Numbered from the stretch's first letter, positions 1-8,486 are shown. The stretch is 64,000 nucleotides of DNA from an uncultured Eubacteriales bacterium (GCA_934647945.1 CAKUFK010000003.1:124001-188000); one strand, 5' to 3'. Made by a program: numbers and translations. The notes: a model not told the origin generated them from the letters alone.

Positions 1-1094
1 AACACGCCGCCATCACGGGCCTGCATGCCCGCCTTGCGGATGAGGCGGGAGCCAGAGAGACCCTGCGTGTTCAGACGGAGGAGCTGGCCCGCACCAACGA
101 GACGCTCGGCGGGCGCGCCGCCGCCCTGACCGAGCGGGCCGGCGTGCTGCGCGCGCAGGCGGTGGGGACACAGGGCCGGATCGAGGAGCTCATGGCCGAG
201 CGCGCGAAAGGTGAGGCTGAGCAGGCCTCATTGCGCCAGCAGTCGCGGGATAAGGCCGACGAACGGGAGAAGGCGGGGCTCGAGGCCGCCCGTATCGAGG
301 AAAAATGTGCGGCGGCGTCCCGGGAGGCGGACGACGTGGTCCGCCGCCTGTACGAGGAATACGAGCTCACCCGCAGCGAGGCGGAGGCCACGGTCCGGCC
401 GGCCGAGGACGTGCCCGCGGCCACCCGCCGCCTGTCCGAGCTCAAAAACCGGATTCGCGCCCTCGGCAGCGTCAATGTGGACGCCATCGAGGAATATCGC
501 GAGGTCAGCGAGCGCTATGAATTCCTCAGCGCCCAGGTGCGGGACGTGGAGACCTCCAAGGAGGAGCTGCTCCGGCTCATTGGGGATCTGACCGTGCAGA
601 TGCGGGAAATTTTTATTGAACGTTTCCGCCAGATCAACTATAATTACGGCATCGTCTTCACCGAGCTGTTCGGCGGGGGCAAGGGGGAACTGAGGCTGAC
701 AGATCCGGACGATATCCTGGGCTCCGGCATCGAGATGCATGTGCAGCCCCCCGGTAAGGTGATTCTGAATCTCGACGCCCTGTCGGGCGGCGAGAAGGCC
801 CTGGTGGCCATCGCGCTGCTCTTCGCCATCCTCAAGGTGGCGCCCTCTCCCTTCTGCGTGCTAGACGAGATCGAGGCGGCTCTCGACGACGTCAATGTCG
901 ACCGGTATGCCCAATATCTGCGGCGGATGACGGGGAATACCCAGTTTATCGTCATCACCCATCGGCGGGGCACGATGGAGGAGGCGGACGTCCTCTACGG
1001 CGTGACCATGCAGGAGCGGGGCGTGTCCAAGCTGCTGGAACTGCGGGCCAGCGAGGTGGAGGAGAAGCTCGGTATCCAGGTGGACAAGGGGTAA
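1..1094 (+). CDS. smc: Chromosome segregation ATPase SMC, C-terminal part (5' end outside window)
   Basis: The reading frame is open from the first codon of the window, so the gene is truncated on the left. The visible part starts in a charged Ala/Glu/Arg-rich coiled coil and ends in the SMC head. It shows the ABC signature LSGGEKAL, Walker B PFCVLDEIEAALDD and the switch histidine in VITHRRGTMEEAD. SMC dimers with ScpA/ScpB compact and segregate the chromosome. Position just upstream of ftsY (two small genes between) matches the usual Firmicutes smc-ftsY neighbourhood. The only alternative is another SMC/RecN-like ATPase, but the tail motifs fit SMC well. Confidence 0.96.
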   Translation, partial: HAAITGLHARLADEAGARETLRVQTEELARTNETLGGRAAALTERAGVLRAQAVGTQGRIEELMAERAKGEAEQASLRQQSRDKADEREKAGLEAARIEEKCAAASREADDVVRRLYEEYELTRSEAEATVRPAEDVPAATRRLSELKNRIRALGSVNVDAIEEYREVSERYEFLSAQVRDVETSKEELLRLIGDLTVQMREIFIERFRQINYNYGIVFTELFGGGKGELRLTDPDDILGSGIEMHVQPPGKVILNLDALSGGEKALVAIALLFAILKVAPSPFCVLDEIEAALDDVNVDRYAQYLRRMTGNTQFIVITHRRGTMEEADVLYGVTMQERGVSKLLELRASEVEEKLGIQVDKG

Positions 1095-1126
1095 CGCTCA
1101 AAGGGAAGTATGAGGAGGCACATCGT

Positions 1127-1711
1127 ATGGAAAACGATTCGAATTCGGCGCCGCGGGCTCCGGCTGCAGCGCCACCCGAACCCGCTTTTGTAGTAGAAAG
1201 CGTGCTGACCGAGGAGCTGTATACCCGGTTTAATCGGGTGCATGTCAAGGCGGCGGGGCTGCTGTACCCGCTCCTAGCGATATGCATCATATTGGGGGTG
1301 CTAAGCGGGGTATCCCTCTATGCGTATCTCGCGTTTCCAAATGAAAAGGCGGAGTTTCCTTTTGTGGTGGTCGTTTTTGCGGCGTTGCTGGTTCTGCTGA
1401 TCGTGCTATATGTGTTTGCGCCGAAGATCTGCACCAAGCAGTATTTGAAATCCGCTAGAGGGATTGAAAATGCCCCTTTTACCGTCTGTCTTTATGGGGA
1501 CCGGCTGGTAGAATATACGCCGCGCGGCCAAACCTGTACACCATATAATACAATCTATCGTGTATTGGAAACCAGCGATCTCCTTCTGATTTACATATCC
1601 AAAATGGAGGCGCATATCCTCGATAAATCCGGGTTCCGCAAGGGTACACCCGAGGCATTGACCGCGTATCTGCGCGGGACATGGCATGTCCCGTATAAAC
1701 GGGTCAAGTAA
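1127..1711 (+). CDS. YcxB-like membrane protein, copy 1
   Basis: 194 residues. An Ala/Pro-rich N-terminus is followed by the motif VLTEELYTRF (about residues 26-35). Two hydrophobic segments span about residues 43-68 and 77-98, and a soluble C-terminal domain ends in PYKRVK. This layout resembles the YcxB-like family of unknown function (family recognised by eye). AGGAGGC lies before the ATG. The next gene is a clear paralogue sharing the TEELYTRF motif and the C-terminal block around ILDKSGFRKGTPEAL. Its codons look less GC-rich than those of smc or ftsY, which may indicate later arrival. Function unknown. Confidence 0.75.
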   Translation: MENDSNSAPRAPAAAPPEPAFVVESVLTEELYTRFNRVHVKAAGLLYPLLAICIILGVLSGVSLYAYLAFPNEKAEFPFVVVVFAALLVLLIVLYVFAPKICTKQYLKSARGIENAPFTVCLYGDRLVEYTPRGQTCTPYNTIYRVLETSDLLLIYISKMEAHILDKSGFRKGTPEALTAYLRGTWHVPYKRVK

Positions 1712-1723
1712 AGGAGGTCCTGC

Positions 1724-2299
1724 ATGGACATCGATCGTGTACCGGCCGATCCAACCGAAGAGCCGCGGTTTGCCGTCGAAGGGGTGCTGACCGAGGAACT
1801 GTACACCCGGTTTGCCCGCGCCCATCTCAAGCTGACCGGCGGCGGACGGGTGCTGCTGCTCTTGTCGGGTCTTTTGTTTGCCGTGGGGAGCTTCCTGCTG
1901 GTGCTCGATCTGTGTTATTCTGAGGGCGGACACGAGGTGCGGGGAACGGCGCTGACCATGATGGGGTCTTCCCTCGTCATGGGTTTTGTGGCCTATGTCC
2001 TGCCCCGACAGAACGCCCGGCAGGTGATCCGCTCGGCCGACGGTTTCCTGGACCAACCCTACGTCCTGCGGTTTTATGAGCGGGCGTATACCGAAACCAA
2101 CGCACTGGGCGAATGGCGTACCCCGTATGCCTCGTTATACAAGCTCGTGGAAACCGATGGTCTCCTCCTGCTTTACCACAACAAGACCAGGGCGGATATC
2201 CTGGAAAAGGCGGGATTTACCAAAGGAGCGCCGGAGGAACTGACCGGGTATCTGCGGGATGTGTGCGGCATATCCTATAAACGCATCAAATCTCAGTAG
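1724..2299 (+). CDS. YcxB-like membrane protein, copy 2
   Basis: 191 residues and a tandem paralogue of the gene 12 bp upstream. VLTEELYTRFARAHLK at the N-terminus and ILEKAGFTKGAPEEL near the C-terminus match copy 1. Two transmembrane segments lie near residues 43-65 and 79-95, and the remainder is a soluble C-terminal domain. AAAGGAGG precedes the ATG at good spacing. It lies between smc and ftsY and is probably co-transcribed with both. The hydrophobic parts have diverged more than the soluble domain, so the conserved function probably sits in the soluble part. No biochemical role can be assigned. Confidence 0.75.
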   Translation: MDIDRVPADPTEEPRFAVEGVLTEELYTRFARAHLKLTGGGRVLLLLSGLLFAVGSFLLVLDLCYSEGGHEVRGTALTMMGSSLVMGFVAYVLPRQNARQVIRSADGFLDQPYVLRFYERAYTETNALGEWRTPYASLYKLVETDGLLLLYHNKTRADILEKAGFTKGAPEELTGYLRDVCGISYKRIKSQ

Positions 2300-2313
2300 A
2301 AAGAGGCTGCCAT

Positions 2314-3228
2314 ATGGGTTTTTTCAGCAAAATCGGCGAGGGACTCAAAAAAACGCGGGATTCCCTGTTGCAATCGATGAATACGATGCTCCATTCCTTT
2401 ACCCGTATCGATGAGGAGCTGTTCGAGGAGCTCGAGGAGATCCTTATCATGGGGGATGTGGGGGCCGCCACAGCTGGCCGGATCTGTGAGGAGCTGCGGC
2501 GTAAGGTCAAGGAGCGGGGGGAAACCGATCCCGGGCGGATCCAGGGGCTGTTGGAGGAAACCGTGGCCGAACTGCTGCGGGGCGGACAGGAGCTGGAGCT
2601 GCACACCAAACCGGCGGTGATCCTGGTCATCGGGGTCAACGGGGTGGGCAAGACCACCACCATCGGCAAGCTGGCCGCCCGGTTCGGAGCGGAGGGGAAA
2701 AAGGTGGTACTGGGCGCGGCGGACACCTTCCGCGCCGCCGCCATTGAGCAGTTGGAAATCTGGGCGGAAAGGGCGGGGGCGGACATTGTCAAGCATACTC
2801 AAGGCTCGGATCCCGCCGCCGTGGTGTTCGACACCCTCTCCGCGGCCAAGGCCAGGGATGCCGATGTCGTCATCTGCGACACCGCCGGCCGCCTGCACAA
2901 TAAAAAGAACCTGATGGATGAGCTCGGCAAAATCGGCCGGGTCATCGACCGGGAGGTGCCTGACGCGGACAAGGAGATTCTCCTGGTTCTCGACGCCACT
3001 ACCGGCCAGAACGCGGTCAATCAGGTCCGGGAGTTTCGGAACGCCGCCGGTATCACCGGCATCGTGCTGACCAAGCTCGACGGCACTGCCCGGGGCGGGG
3101 TGGTCCTCACCATCCGGGAGGAGCTGGACGTGCCGGTCAAATTCATCGGCGTGGGCGAGGGCGTGGACGATCTGATGCCCTTTGACCCCGACGATTTCGC
3201 CCACGGCCTGTTCGGGGATGCCCGCTGA
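2314..3228 (+). CDS. ftsY: Signal recognition particle receptor FtsY
   Basis: 304 residues, the short Firmicutes form without a long acidic A domain. FtsY is the membrane-associated SRP receptor GTPase that docks ribosome-nascent chain complexes at SecYEG. Visible motifs in order are the NG-domain helical N part (about 1-90), P-loop GVNGVGKTTT, DTFRAAAIEQL, DTAGRLHNKKNL and TKLDGTARGG. The C-terminus ends in the typical VGEGVDDLMPFD block. AAAGAGG lies before the ATG. It follows smc and the two YcxB-like genes, and the GNAT gene starts 14 bp later, which suggests one transcript. Ffh is excluded because there is no M domain. Confidence 0.97.
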   Translation: MGFFSKIGEGLKKTRDSLLQSMNTMLHSFTRIDEELFEELEEILIMGDVGAATAGRICEELRRKVKERGETDPGRIQGLLEETVAELLRGGQELELHTKPAVILVIGVNGVGKTTTIGKLAARFGAEGKKVVLGAADTFRAAAIEQLEIWAERAGADIVKHTQGSDPAAVVFDTLSAAKARDADVVICDTAGRLHNKKNLMDELGKIGRVIDREVPDADKEILLVLDATTGQNAVNQVREFRNAAGITGIVLTKLDGTARGGVVLTIREELDVPVKFIGVGEGVDDLMPFDPDDFAHGLFGDAR

Positions 3229-3242
3229 GGAGGGAACGTGCG

Positions 3243-3761
3243 ATGGCGCTGCGTCTCGTCCCGGCCGCTTCCCTGCCGGACGCGGCCGTATGGGACTACC
3301 ATGCGGAGTGGTGCGCGGCGGGGGAACCCCTGGTGCCCGCCGCGTCCGATCTGAAGGGGCGGGATGTCGCCGGTTGGCGGGCGGATGTCCTCCGGATGGA
3401 GGCCGATCCTCCGGCCGGGCTGGTCCCCTCCAGCCTCTTTTTCCTGATTGAGGAATCAGAGGGGCGCCCGCTTGGGTGCCTCGATCTCCGTCATTCGCTC
3501 GATACCGACTGGCTGCGGCGCTACGGCGGCCATATCGGCTACGGCGTCCGGCCGTCGGAGCGGGGGAAAGGCTATGCTAAGGCCATGCTGCGCCTCGCCT
3601 TTCCCCTGGCGAGGGAGTTGGGGCTCTCCCGCCTCACGGTCGGCCATCTGGAAGAAAATCCGGCCTCGGGGGCGGTTATCCGCGCCTGCGGCGGGAGGGC
3701 TCCGGAACAGGTCGTTCAGCCGGACGGCCGCCGTGTGTCCCGCTATACGATTTTATTGTGA
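3243..3761 (+). CDS. GNAT-family N-acetyltransferase
   Basis: 172 residues. The acetyl-CoA-binding motif A appears as GYGVRPSERGKGYAKAML (about 100-117), followed by a typical motif B region with ENPASGAVIRACGG. These are standard for GCN5-related acetyltransferases. The family acetylates small molecules or protein amines, and the substrate cannot be read from the sequence. GGAGGGAA precedes the ATG. The stop codon overlaps a possible GTG start of the following frame in the string GTGA (3758-3761), so translational coupling is possible. Confidence 0.88.
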   Translation: MALRLVPAASLPDAAVWDYHAEWCAAGEPLVPAASDLKGRDVAGWRADVLRMEADPPAGLVPSSLFFLIEESEGRPLGCLDLRHSLDTDWLRRYGGHIGYGVRPSERGKGYAKAMLRLAFPLARELGLSRLTVGHLEENPASGAVIRACGGRAPEQVVQPDGRRVSRYTILL

Positions 3762-3778
3762 AGGCGGGGAATGCCGCG

Positions 3779-4879
3779 ATGCCTGCCAAATCGAACGCCT
3801 CGCCGGCGAAGCCGGTAAGCCTTCTGCCGGCCGGGGCTCTCTTGTTTTTAGCGGCCGCCAATGCGGTTCTCGTCTTTTGGCTGCGGGAACTCCTGTCCAA
3901 AGACGGCGTGATCCGGCTTTTGTTAGTGCTGGCGACGGCTCCGGCTGCGGGCGCAGGTTCCATTGTCCTGCTGTCCGGGTGCGTTTATGGTTTCGGAAAC
4001 CTTGTCTCCTCCCGGCGGCGTTTGACGGGGATCCCTATCCGCTGGAGCCGGGTGTTTCCGGCCGTCTGCCGTTTCCATGTCTATCTGGGGCTTGCGCTGA
4101 CGCTGCTGTCGATGGCGGCGCTCTGGTTCCTGCCCGGGCAGGCGGCGCCATGGTTTCCCCTCGCGGTTTTGCCCGCACCCGTCCCGTTTTTATCCGTGCT
4201 GCTGCTCCGTCGATGGGACGGCGGACCGGCTGTCCCTTATTCTGCTGAACATACGGAGGTATCGGCCATGCGCTTTGTCATTGCGACCCATAACCGAAAA
4301 AAACGGGAGGAACTGTCCCGTATCCTGTCCGTCCTGGATATTGTGGCGGTGACAGGGGAAGAGGTGGGGGTATCCCTGACCGAACCGGAGGAAACCGGCA
4401 CTACGTTTGAAGAGAATGCCTGGATCAAGGCGGCAGCCGCCTGCCGGGAGACCGGACTGCCGGCGGTGGCCGATGATTCTGGCCTAATGGTCGACGCCTT
4501 GGACGGCGCGCCTGGGGTTTACTCGGCCCGTTACGCCGGCGAGGGGGCGAACGACGCGGACCGGAACGCCAAACTGCTGGAAGCGCTCAGGGAGGTGCCG
4601 GAGGAACGGCGCACCGCCCGCTTCGTCTCGGCGATCTGCTGCGCTTTTCCAGACGGGAGCCAGGTGACCGCGCGGGGGGAATGCCCCGGCCGGATCGCTT
4701 ACGCCCCGCGGGGGGACGACGGCTTCGGGTACGATCCCCTGTTCATCGTGGCCGATGGGCTCCCCGGGGCGGGCCGGACCTTCGCCGAGCTGACGGGGGA
4801 AGAAAAGGACGCGATCAGTCACCGTGGCAATGCCCTGCGGGAGTTTTCCGCCGCGCTGCGGGACAAACTAGGTCTGTGA
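3779..4879 (+). CDS. Possible membrane protein-RdgB fusion (in-frame N-terminal extension of rdgB)
   Basis: One open frame runs from the membrane segment into rdgB with no stop codon. From the ATG at 3779 (purine-rich AAGGCGGGG upstream; a GTG at 3758 is an alternative) it encodes about 163 residues with four hydrophobic stretches. RdgB starts at 4268. The membrane part is not recognised. Either this is a true membrane-anchored RdgB, or a small membrane-protein gene has lost its stop and both products are made. The strong internal ribosome site before 4268 shows that free RdgB is probably also made. A sequencing error removing a stop cannot be excluded. Confidence 0.4.
   Translation: MPAKSNASPAKPVSLLPAGALLFLAAANAVLVFWLRELLSKDGVIRLLLVLATAPAAGAGSIVLLSGCVYGFGNLVSSRRRLTGIPIRWSRVFPAVCRFHVYLGLALTLLSMAALWFLPGQAAPWFPLAVLPAPVPFLSVLLLRRWDGGPAVPYSAEHTEVSAMRFVIATHNRKKREELSRILSVLDIVAVTGEEVGVSLTEPEETGTTFEENAWIKAAAACRETGLPAVADDSGLMVDALDGAPGVYSARYAGEGANDADRNAKLLEALREVPEERRTARFVSAICCAFPDGSQVTARGECPGRIAYAPRGDDGFGYDPLFIVADGLPGAGRTFAELTGEEKDAISHRGNALREFSAALRDKLGL
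4268..4879 (+). CDS. rdgB: Non-canonical purine NTP pyrophosphatase RdgB/HAM1
   Basis: 203 residues from ATG 4268, which has ACGGAGGT 8 bp upstream and gives the typical family start MRFVIATHNRKKREEL. It hydrolyses ITP, dITP and XTP to monophosphates and so keeps deaminated purines out of DNA and RNA. Family motifs seen are TFEENAWIKA, VADDSGLMVDAL, GVYSARYAG, GFGYDPLF and the C-terminal SHRGNALREF. Length is normal for the family. An upstream hydrophobic segment lies in the same uninterrupted frame (see previous entry). yhbY follows 38 bp later. Confidence 0.93.
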   Translation: MRFVIATHNRKKREELSRILSVLDIVAVTGEEVGVSLTEPEETGTTFEENAWIKAAAACRETGLPAVADDSGLMVDALDGAPGVYSARYAGEGANDADRNAKLLEALREVPEERRTARFVSAICCAFPDGSQVTARGECPGRIAYAPRGDDGFGYDPLFIVADGLPGAGRTFAELTGEEKDAISHRGNALREFSAALRDKLGL

Positions 4880-4917
4880 ATGACATGTGAAATAGGTAGA
4901 TAGAGAGGATGTTTCTT

Positions 4918-5214
4918 TTGTTAAACAGCAAACAGCGGGCGTTTCTGCGCTCGAAAGCCAATAGCGAGGAGCCGATCCTCCACCTGGGAAAGGGCGGGCT
5001 CTCCGAACCCCTCCTGCGCCAGGCGGAGGACGCGCTGGCCGCGCGTGAACTGATCAAAGGCAAGGTGCTGGAAACCGCGCCTTTTTCCAGCCGGGAGGCG
5101 GCCGAACAAGTGGCACAGGCGGTTTGCGCCGAGGTGGTGCAGGTGATCGGCCGTACCTTCGTGCTGTACCGCCGGAACCAAAAGGAGCCGAAAATCCAGC
5201 TTCCGAAAGCCTGA
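4918..5214 (+). CDS. yhbY: YhbY-family RNA-binding (CRM domain) protein
   Basis: About 98 residues and a single CRS1/YhbY domain. The start KQRAFLRSKAN and the glycine loop HLGKGGLSEPLL are typical. The family binds pre-50S ribosomal particles. I prefer TTG 4918, which gives MLNSKQRAF like other family members and sits 8 bp after AGAGAGGA. The upstream ATG at 4909 abuts the Shine-Dalgarno sequence and is less likely. Its place before nadD matches the conserved Firmicutes yqeH-aroE-yhbY-nadD-yqeK-rsfS order, although yqeH and aroE are not here. Confidence 0.92.
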   Translation: MLNSKQRAFLRSKANSEEPILHLGKGGLSEPLLRQAEDALAARELIKGKVLETAPFSSREAAEQVAQAVCAEVVQVIGRTFVLYRRNQKEPKIQLPKA

Positions 5215-5257
5215 GTGTTTCCTGAAGACCGGAAGACGAGAAAAGGGGAGTGGGCGG

Positions 5258-6490
5258 ATGCCGCAGAAAATCGCGCTGTTCGGGGGCGCTTTCGATCCCA
5301 TCCACAATGGGCATATCCGGCTGGCACTGGAGTTTGCGCGGCGGCTGGGACTGGACCGGGTGCTGCTCATGCCCTCCTATGTGCCGCCGCATAAGCTGCG
5401 CGGCGATATGGCGGGTCCTGCCGACCGGCTCCATATGTGCCGTCTGGCGGCGGCGGAGCATCCCGGCCTCGAGGTCTCCGATCTGGAAATCGCCCGGGGC
5501 GGTGCGAGCTTTACGGCGGACACCCTCGATACGCTGCGGGGGCAATATCCCGAGGCCGTCTGGTATCTCATCACCGGAGCAGACATGTTCCTGACCCTGG
5601 GCAGCTGGTGGCGGTTCGAGGATATCGCGGCCGGGGCGGTTTTGTGCGCCGCGCCGCGGGATGCGGCCACCCTGGCGCAGATGCGGGCCTACGCTGCCGA
5701 GCTGGCCGGCGCGGGAGCGCGGTGTATCCTGGAGGATATCCCCCTGACCGACGTTTCCTCCACCGAAATCCGCAGACGGGTGGCGGAAGGAAAAGAAATT
5801 GAAACCCTCGTTCCGGAAAACGTCGCCGCATATATCCGGGAGAAGGGCCTGTACCGGGAAAAGGCAGAAGACAAGGCACGGGATCACGACGCCCAGTATA
5901 TCGAGATCATCCGGGGACGGCTGACGCCCGCCCGGTTCGCCCATTCCCTGGCCGTGGCCGAGCGGGCGGAGGAGCTGGCCCGCCGCTGGGGGGCCGATCC
6001 GGCCAAGGCACGTACGGCGGGGATCCTGCACGACATCTTCAAGGACGCGGTGCCCGCCGCGCAGTTGCAAATCTTCCGGGACTTTGCTATACTACTAGAT
6101 ACTGTGGAACGGCAGGTGCCGAAGCTCTGGCATGCCAGGGCCGGGGCGGTGTTTATCGAACGGGTGCTCGGCGTCGGTGATCCGGACATTCTTGCCGCCG
6201 TGCGTTACCATACCACGGGCCGCGCGGAGATGAGCCGTCTCGAAACCGTCCTTTATCTTGCCGATTTCACGTCGTCCGACCGGGACTATCCTGACGTGGA
6301 TGTGCTGCGCCGCCTTTCGGACGAGGATCTCGACCGGGCGATGGCGTACGCGCTGTCTTACACCATCCGGGATCTGGTCGAAAAGAACCGCGCGGTACAT
6401 CCGGATACCCTGGCCTGCTACAACGATGTCGTCCTCCGCCTCTACCCCGACAAACGGCTGGCGGAATGGCAGATATCCCATCTCCTCTGA
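5258..6490 (+). CDS. nadD: Fused nicotinate-nucleotide adenylyltransferase (NadD) and YqeK HD-domain hydrolase
   Basis: 410 residues, about the sum of the two usual proteins. Residues 1-200 are NadD: GGAFDPIHNGH nucleotide-binding motif, ITGADMFLTLGSWW, and VSSTEIRRRV. NadD adenylates nicotinate mononucleotide in NAD synthesis. Residues about 208-410 are YqeK: ARFAHSLAVAERA, the metal-binding HD in AGILHDIF, and YLADFTSSDR. YqeK homologues hydrolyse Ap4A symmetrically. In most Bacillota these are adjacent separate genes; here they share one frame with no stop or internal ribosome site noticed. AAAGGGGAG precedes the ATG. Confidence 0.95.
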   Translation: MPQKIALFGGAFDPIHNGHIRLALEFARRLGLDRVLLMPSYVPPHKLRGDMAGPADRLHMCRLAAAEHPGLEVSDLEIARGGASFTADTLDTLRGQYPEAVWYLITGADMFLTLGSWWRFEDIAAGAVLCAAPRDAATLAQMRAYAAELAGAGARCILEDIPLTDVSSTEIRRRVAEGKEIETLVPENVAAYIREKGLYREKAEDKARDHDAQYIEIIRGRLTPARFAHSLAVAERAEELARRWGADPAKARTAGILHDIFKDAVPAAQLQIFRDFAILLDTVERQVPKLWHARAGAVFIERVLGVGDPDILAAVRYHTTGRAEMSRLETVLYLADFTSSDRDYPDVDVLRRLSDEDLDRAMAYALSYTIRDLVEKNRAVHPDTLACYNDVVLRLYPDKRLAEWQISHLL

Positions 6491-6570
6491 GCGGAGACAG
6501 AGGCCCGGCGGCGGATATACGAAGATGAAGGCATGCGGAGCCCGACCGACAGAAAGGACTGGTTTCCACT

Positions 6571-8001
6571 ATGGCGAACGATAAACGCGACAGCAGCAAG
6601 AGGCCCGCGTCCTCCCGGACGGGGGCGTCCGGACCGGCGAAGAAAAAGGCGCCCGCGCGTTCTTCCCAAACCAAAAGGCCCGCCTCGGGACGCCCGGCTT
6701 CCCGGTCCGGCCGGCCGGCGTCCCCGCCGGCGGCTGCAAATCGGAATGGGGCCGCCGCCCAAAAGAAACCGGCGGGAACCCGGAAAAAGAATACACGCGG
6801 CCGCAAAGTGGTGATTATCCTGTTAGTGGTGCTCATCGTGATCAGCCTGCTGTTTATTTTCTTCACCGGGCGGTATCTCTATCTGCAGATCGCCTCGCCC
6901 AAGGAGAGTGCCTCCGATACGCCGCTGAGCTCCTACGACACGACGCCGGAAACGGACGTCGACAAGGTGGCCTATTTCGCCTTCGGCCTGATGGGTGCCA
7001 CCGCCACCGACCCCACCGAGCTGCTTTCCCTGGTCTGCTACGACAAGCAGGCCAAGACTATCCGTATACTCGAGATCCCGATGGACACCTACCTCGGGGA
7101 CAGCGACCTGTTCGCCGTGAAAAAGACCAGCGAGGTATGGGGCAATCCCAAACCGGTGATCTGGTGCGAATACGAGGCCAAGCGGGTGTACAGCGACGAG
7201 GTGGCCGACGGCAAGCACACCTACTGCGGCCATGAGGTGACGGAGAAGGCCGGTTCGGCCAGCGGAGGCCTGATCTCCATTTTCAATGAGCAGTATGCGA
7301 TGCCGGTAGACAATTTCTTTCTGCTGCCGCAGGAGGCCCTCGTCAAGCTGGTGGATCTGGTGGACGGCGTGGATGTCCAGATCGACAGCAAGCAGAAGCT
7401 GGGCGGCATCACGTATGAGCCCGGCGTCCAGACCCTCGGCGGGCAGGCCGCGCTCGAGTACGTGCTGCAGAAAGACAAAGGCGTTGGGGGGGACATCGAC
7501 CGGCTCCTGCGCCAGCGCAGGGTGATGCTCGCGCTCTTCCAGCGGCTGTCCGCCCGCGAGGTCAAGGATTTGAAGGACAATATCATCGGCCCGTTAATGA
7601 ACGGTTCGACACCCATCCGCAGCAACTCGGGCACCGCAGCGATGCGCTCCATGCTGATAAAACCCTCCAATAAAGAGATGGATGAGATGACCCTGTCCCT
7701 GGCGCTCTCGACCATGCTCCACGACATGGGCCAGGTCCAGCTTGCAGATATCACGGCCTGTGTGATTCCTGGAGAGGCCGCGTCGGCCAATTCCGTGGCC
7801 TATTACAGTGTCCACCGGGCCGAGCTGGCGACGCTGCTCAACTCGTCCTTCAATCCCTATGGGATTGCCGTTACCGAGGCCAATCTCCAGGTGACCGAGC
7901 TGGCCGCAGGCGGGGCGAGCGATACCCATACCCAGGCAATGTCCGAGATCGCGGTTCCCCAGTCGGGCATGAAGGCGCCGGAGGAAAGCTCGGCTGCCTG
8001 A
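6571..8001 (+). CDS. LytR-CpsA-Psr (LCP) family protein, divergent active site
   Basis: 476 residues. A Lys/Arg/Pro/Ala-rich cytoplasmic tail (about 1-75) and one transmembrane segment (about 78-103) precede an extracellular LCP domain. LCP enzymes transfer lipid-linked glycopolymers to peptidoglycan. Family features kept are the GGQAALEYV helix and DRLLRQRRVMLAL, the conserved D..R..RQ block. The usual IPRDT motif reads IPMDT, so its arginine is Met, and the early S-D-T-I-M strand motif is not evident. Catalysis may be altered. It lies between nadD-yqeK and rsfS, a location where LCP genes occur in clostridia. Confidence 0.85.
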   Translation: MANDKRDSSKRPASSRTGASGPAKKKAPARSSQTKRPASGRPASRSGRPASPPAAANRNGAAAQKKPAGTRKKNTRGRKVVIILLVVLIVISLLFIFFTGRYLYLQIASPKESASDTPLSSYDTTPETDVDKVAYFAFGLMGATATDPTELLSLVCYDKQAKTIRILEIPMDTYLGDSDLFAVKKTSEVWGNPKPVIWCEYEAKRVYSDEVADGKHTYCGHEVTEKAGSASGGLISIFNEQYAMPVDNFFLLPQEALVKLVDLVDGVDVQIDSKQKLGGITYEPGVQTLGGQAALEYVLQKDKGVGGDIDRLLRQRRVMLALFQRLSAREVKDLKDNIIGPLMNGSTPIRSNSGTAAMRSMLIKPSNKEMDEMTLSLALSTMLHDMGQVQLADITACVIPGEAASANSVAYYSVHRAELATLLNSSFNPYGIAVTEANLQVTELAAGGASDTHTQAMSEIAVPQSGMKAPEESSAA

Positions 8002-8039
8002 CGGCCCGCCGAAGGCCGGCAGTCTAGTAGAAAGTAGGA

Positions 8040-8417
8040 ATGGAAAATTTGGAAGCCAAGGAAATCGTAAGCGGCATCGTAACGTCGCTGGACAAGCACA
8101 AGGCACAGGATATCCGGGTGATCGGGGTCACCGATGTCACCACGATTGCGGATTATTTCGTCATCGCGGCTGGAACCAGCTCCACCCAAGTCAAGTCCTT
8201 GACCGACTACGTGGAGGAGGAGATGGAGGAAAAAGGCGTCCGTCCCCTGCGCACGGAGGGGTATCACTCCTCCACCTGGATCCTGCTCGACTACGGGAGC
8301 GTGGTGGTGCACGTCTTTCAAGAGGAGACCCGCCGGTTCTATGACCTGGAACGGCTCTGGAAGGATGGTGTCCCGCTGGACGCCTCGGTATTTATGGAGG
8401 ATGGAGGCGATCGGTAA
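8040..8417 (+). CDS. rsfS: Ribosomal silencing factor RsfS
   Basis: 125 residues. RsfS (YbeB/YqeL, DUF143) binds ribosomal protein uL14 and blocks subunit joining under starvation. Diagnostic motifs are TTIADYFVIAAGTSSTQV (about 38-55), the WILLDYGSVVVHVF core and RRFYDLERLW near the C-terminus. AGTAGGA lies just before the ATG. Location after nadD-yqeK is the conserved arrangement. Length and motifs are normal. Confidence 0.96.
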   Translation: MENLEAKEIVSGIVTSLDKHKAQDIRVIGVTDVTTIADYFVIAAGTSSTQVKSLTDYVEEEMEEKGVRPLRTEGYHSSTWILLDYGSVVVHVFQEETRRFYDLERLWKDGVPLDASVFMEDGGDR

Positions 8418-8486
8418 GGCCGCGGCGGGAAGATGTCCGCTTATGTTCGCATTTCGGGATTTCCGCTCTAATTTGGAGAAAAAGCC

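Noticed and set aside
2293..3204. Long open frame on the minus strand opposite ftsY
   Set aside because: High-GC shadow of ftsY; low-complexity composition, no ribosome site and no recognisable motif.
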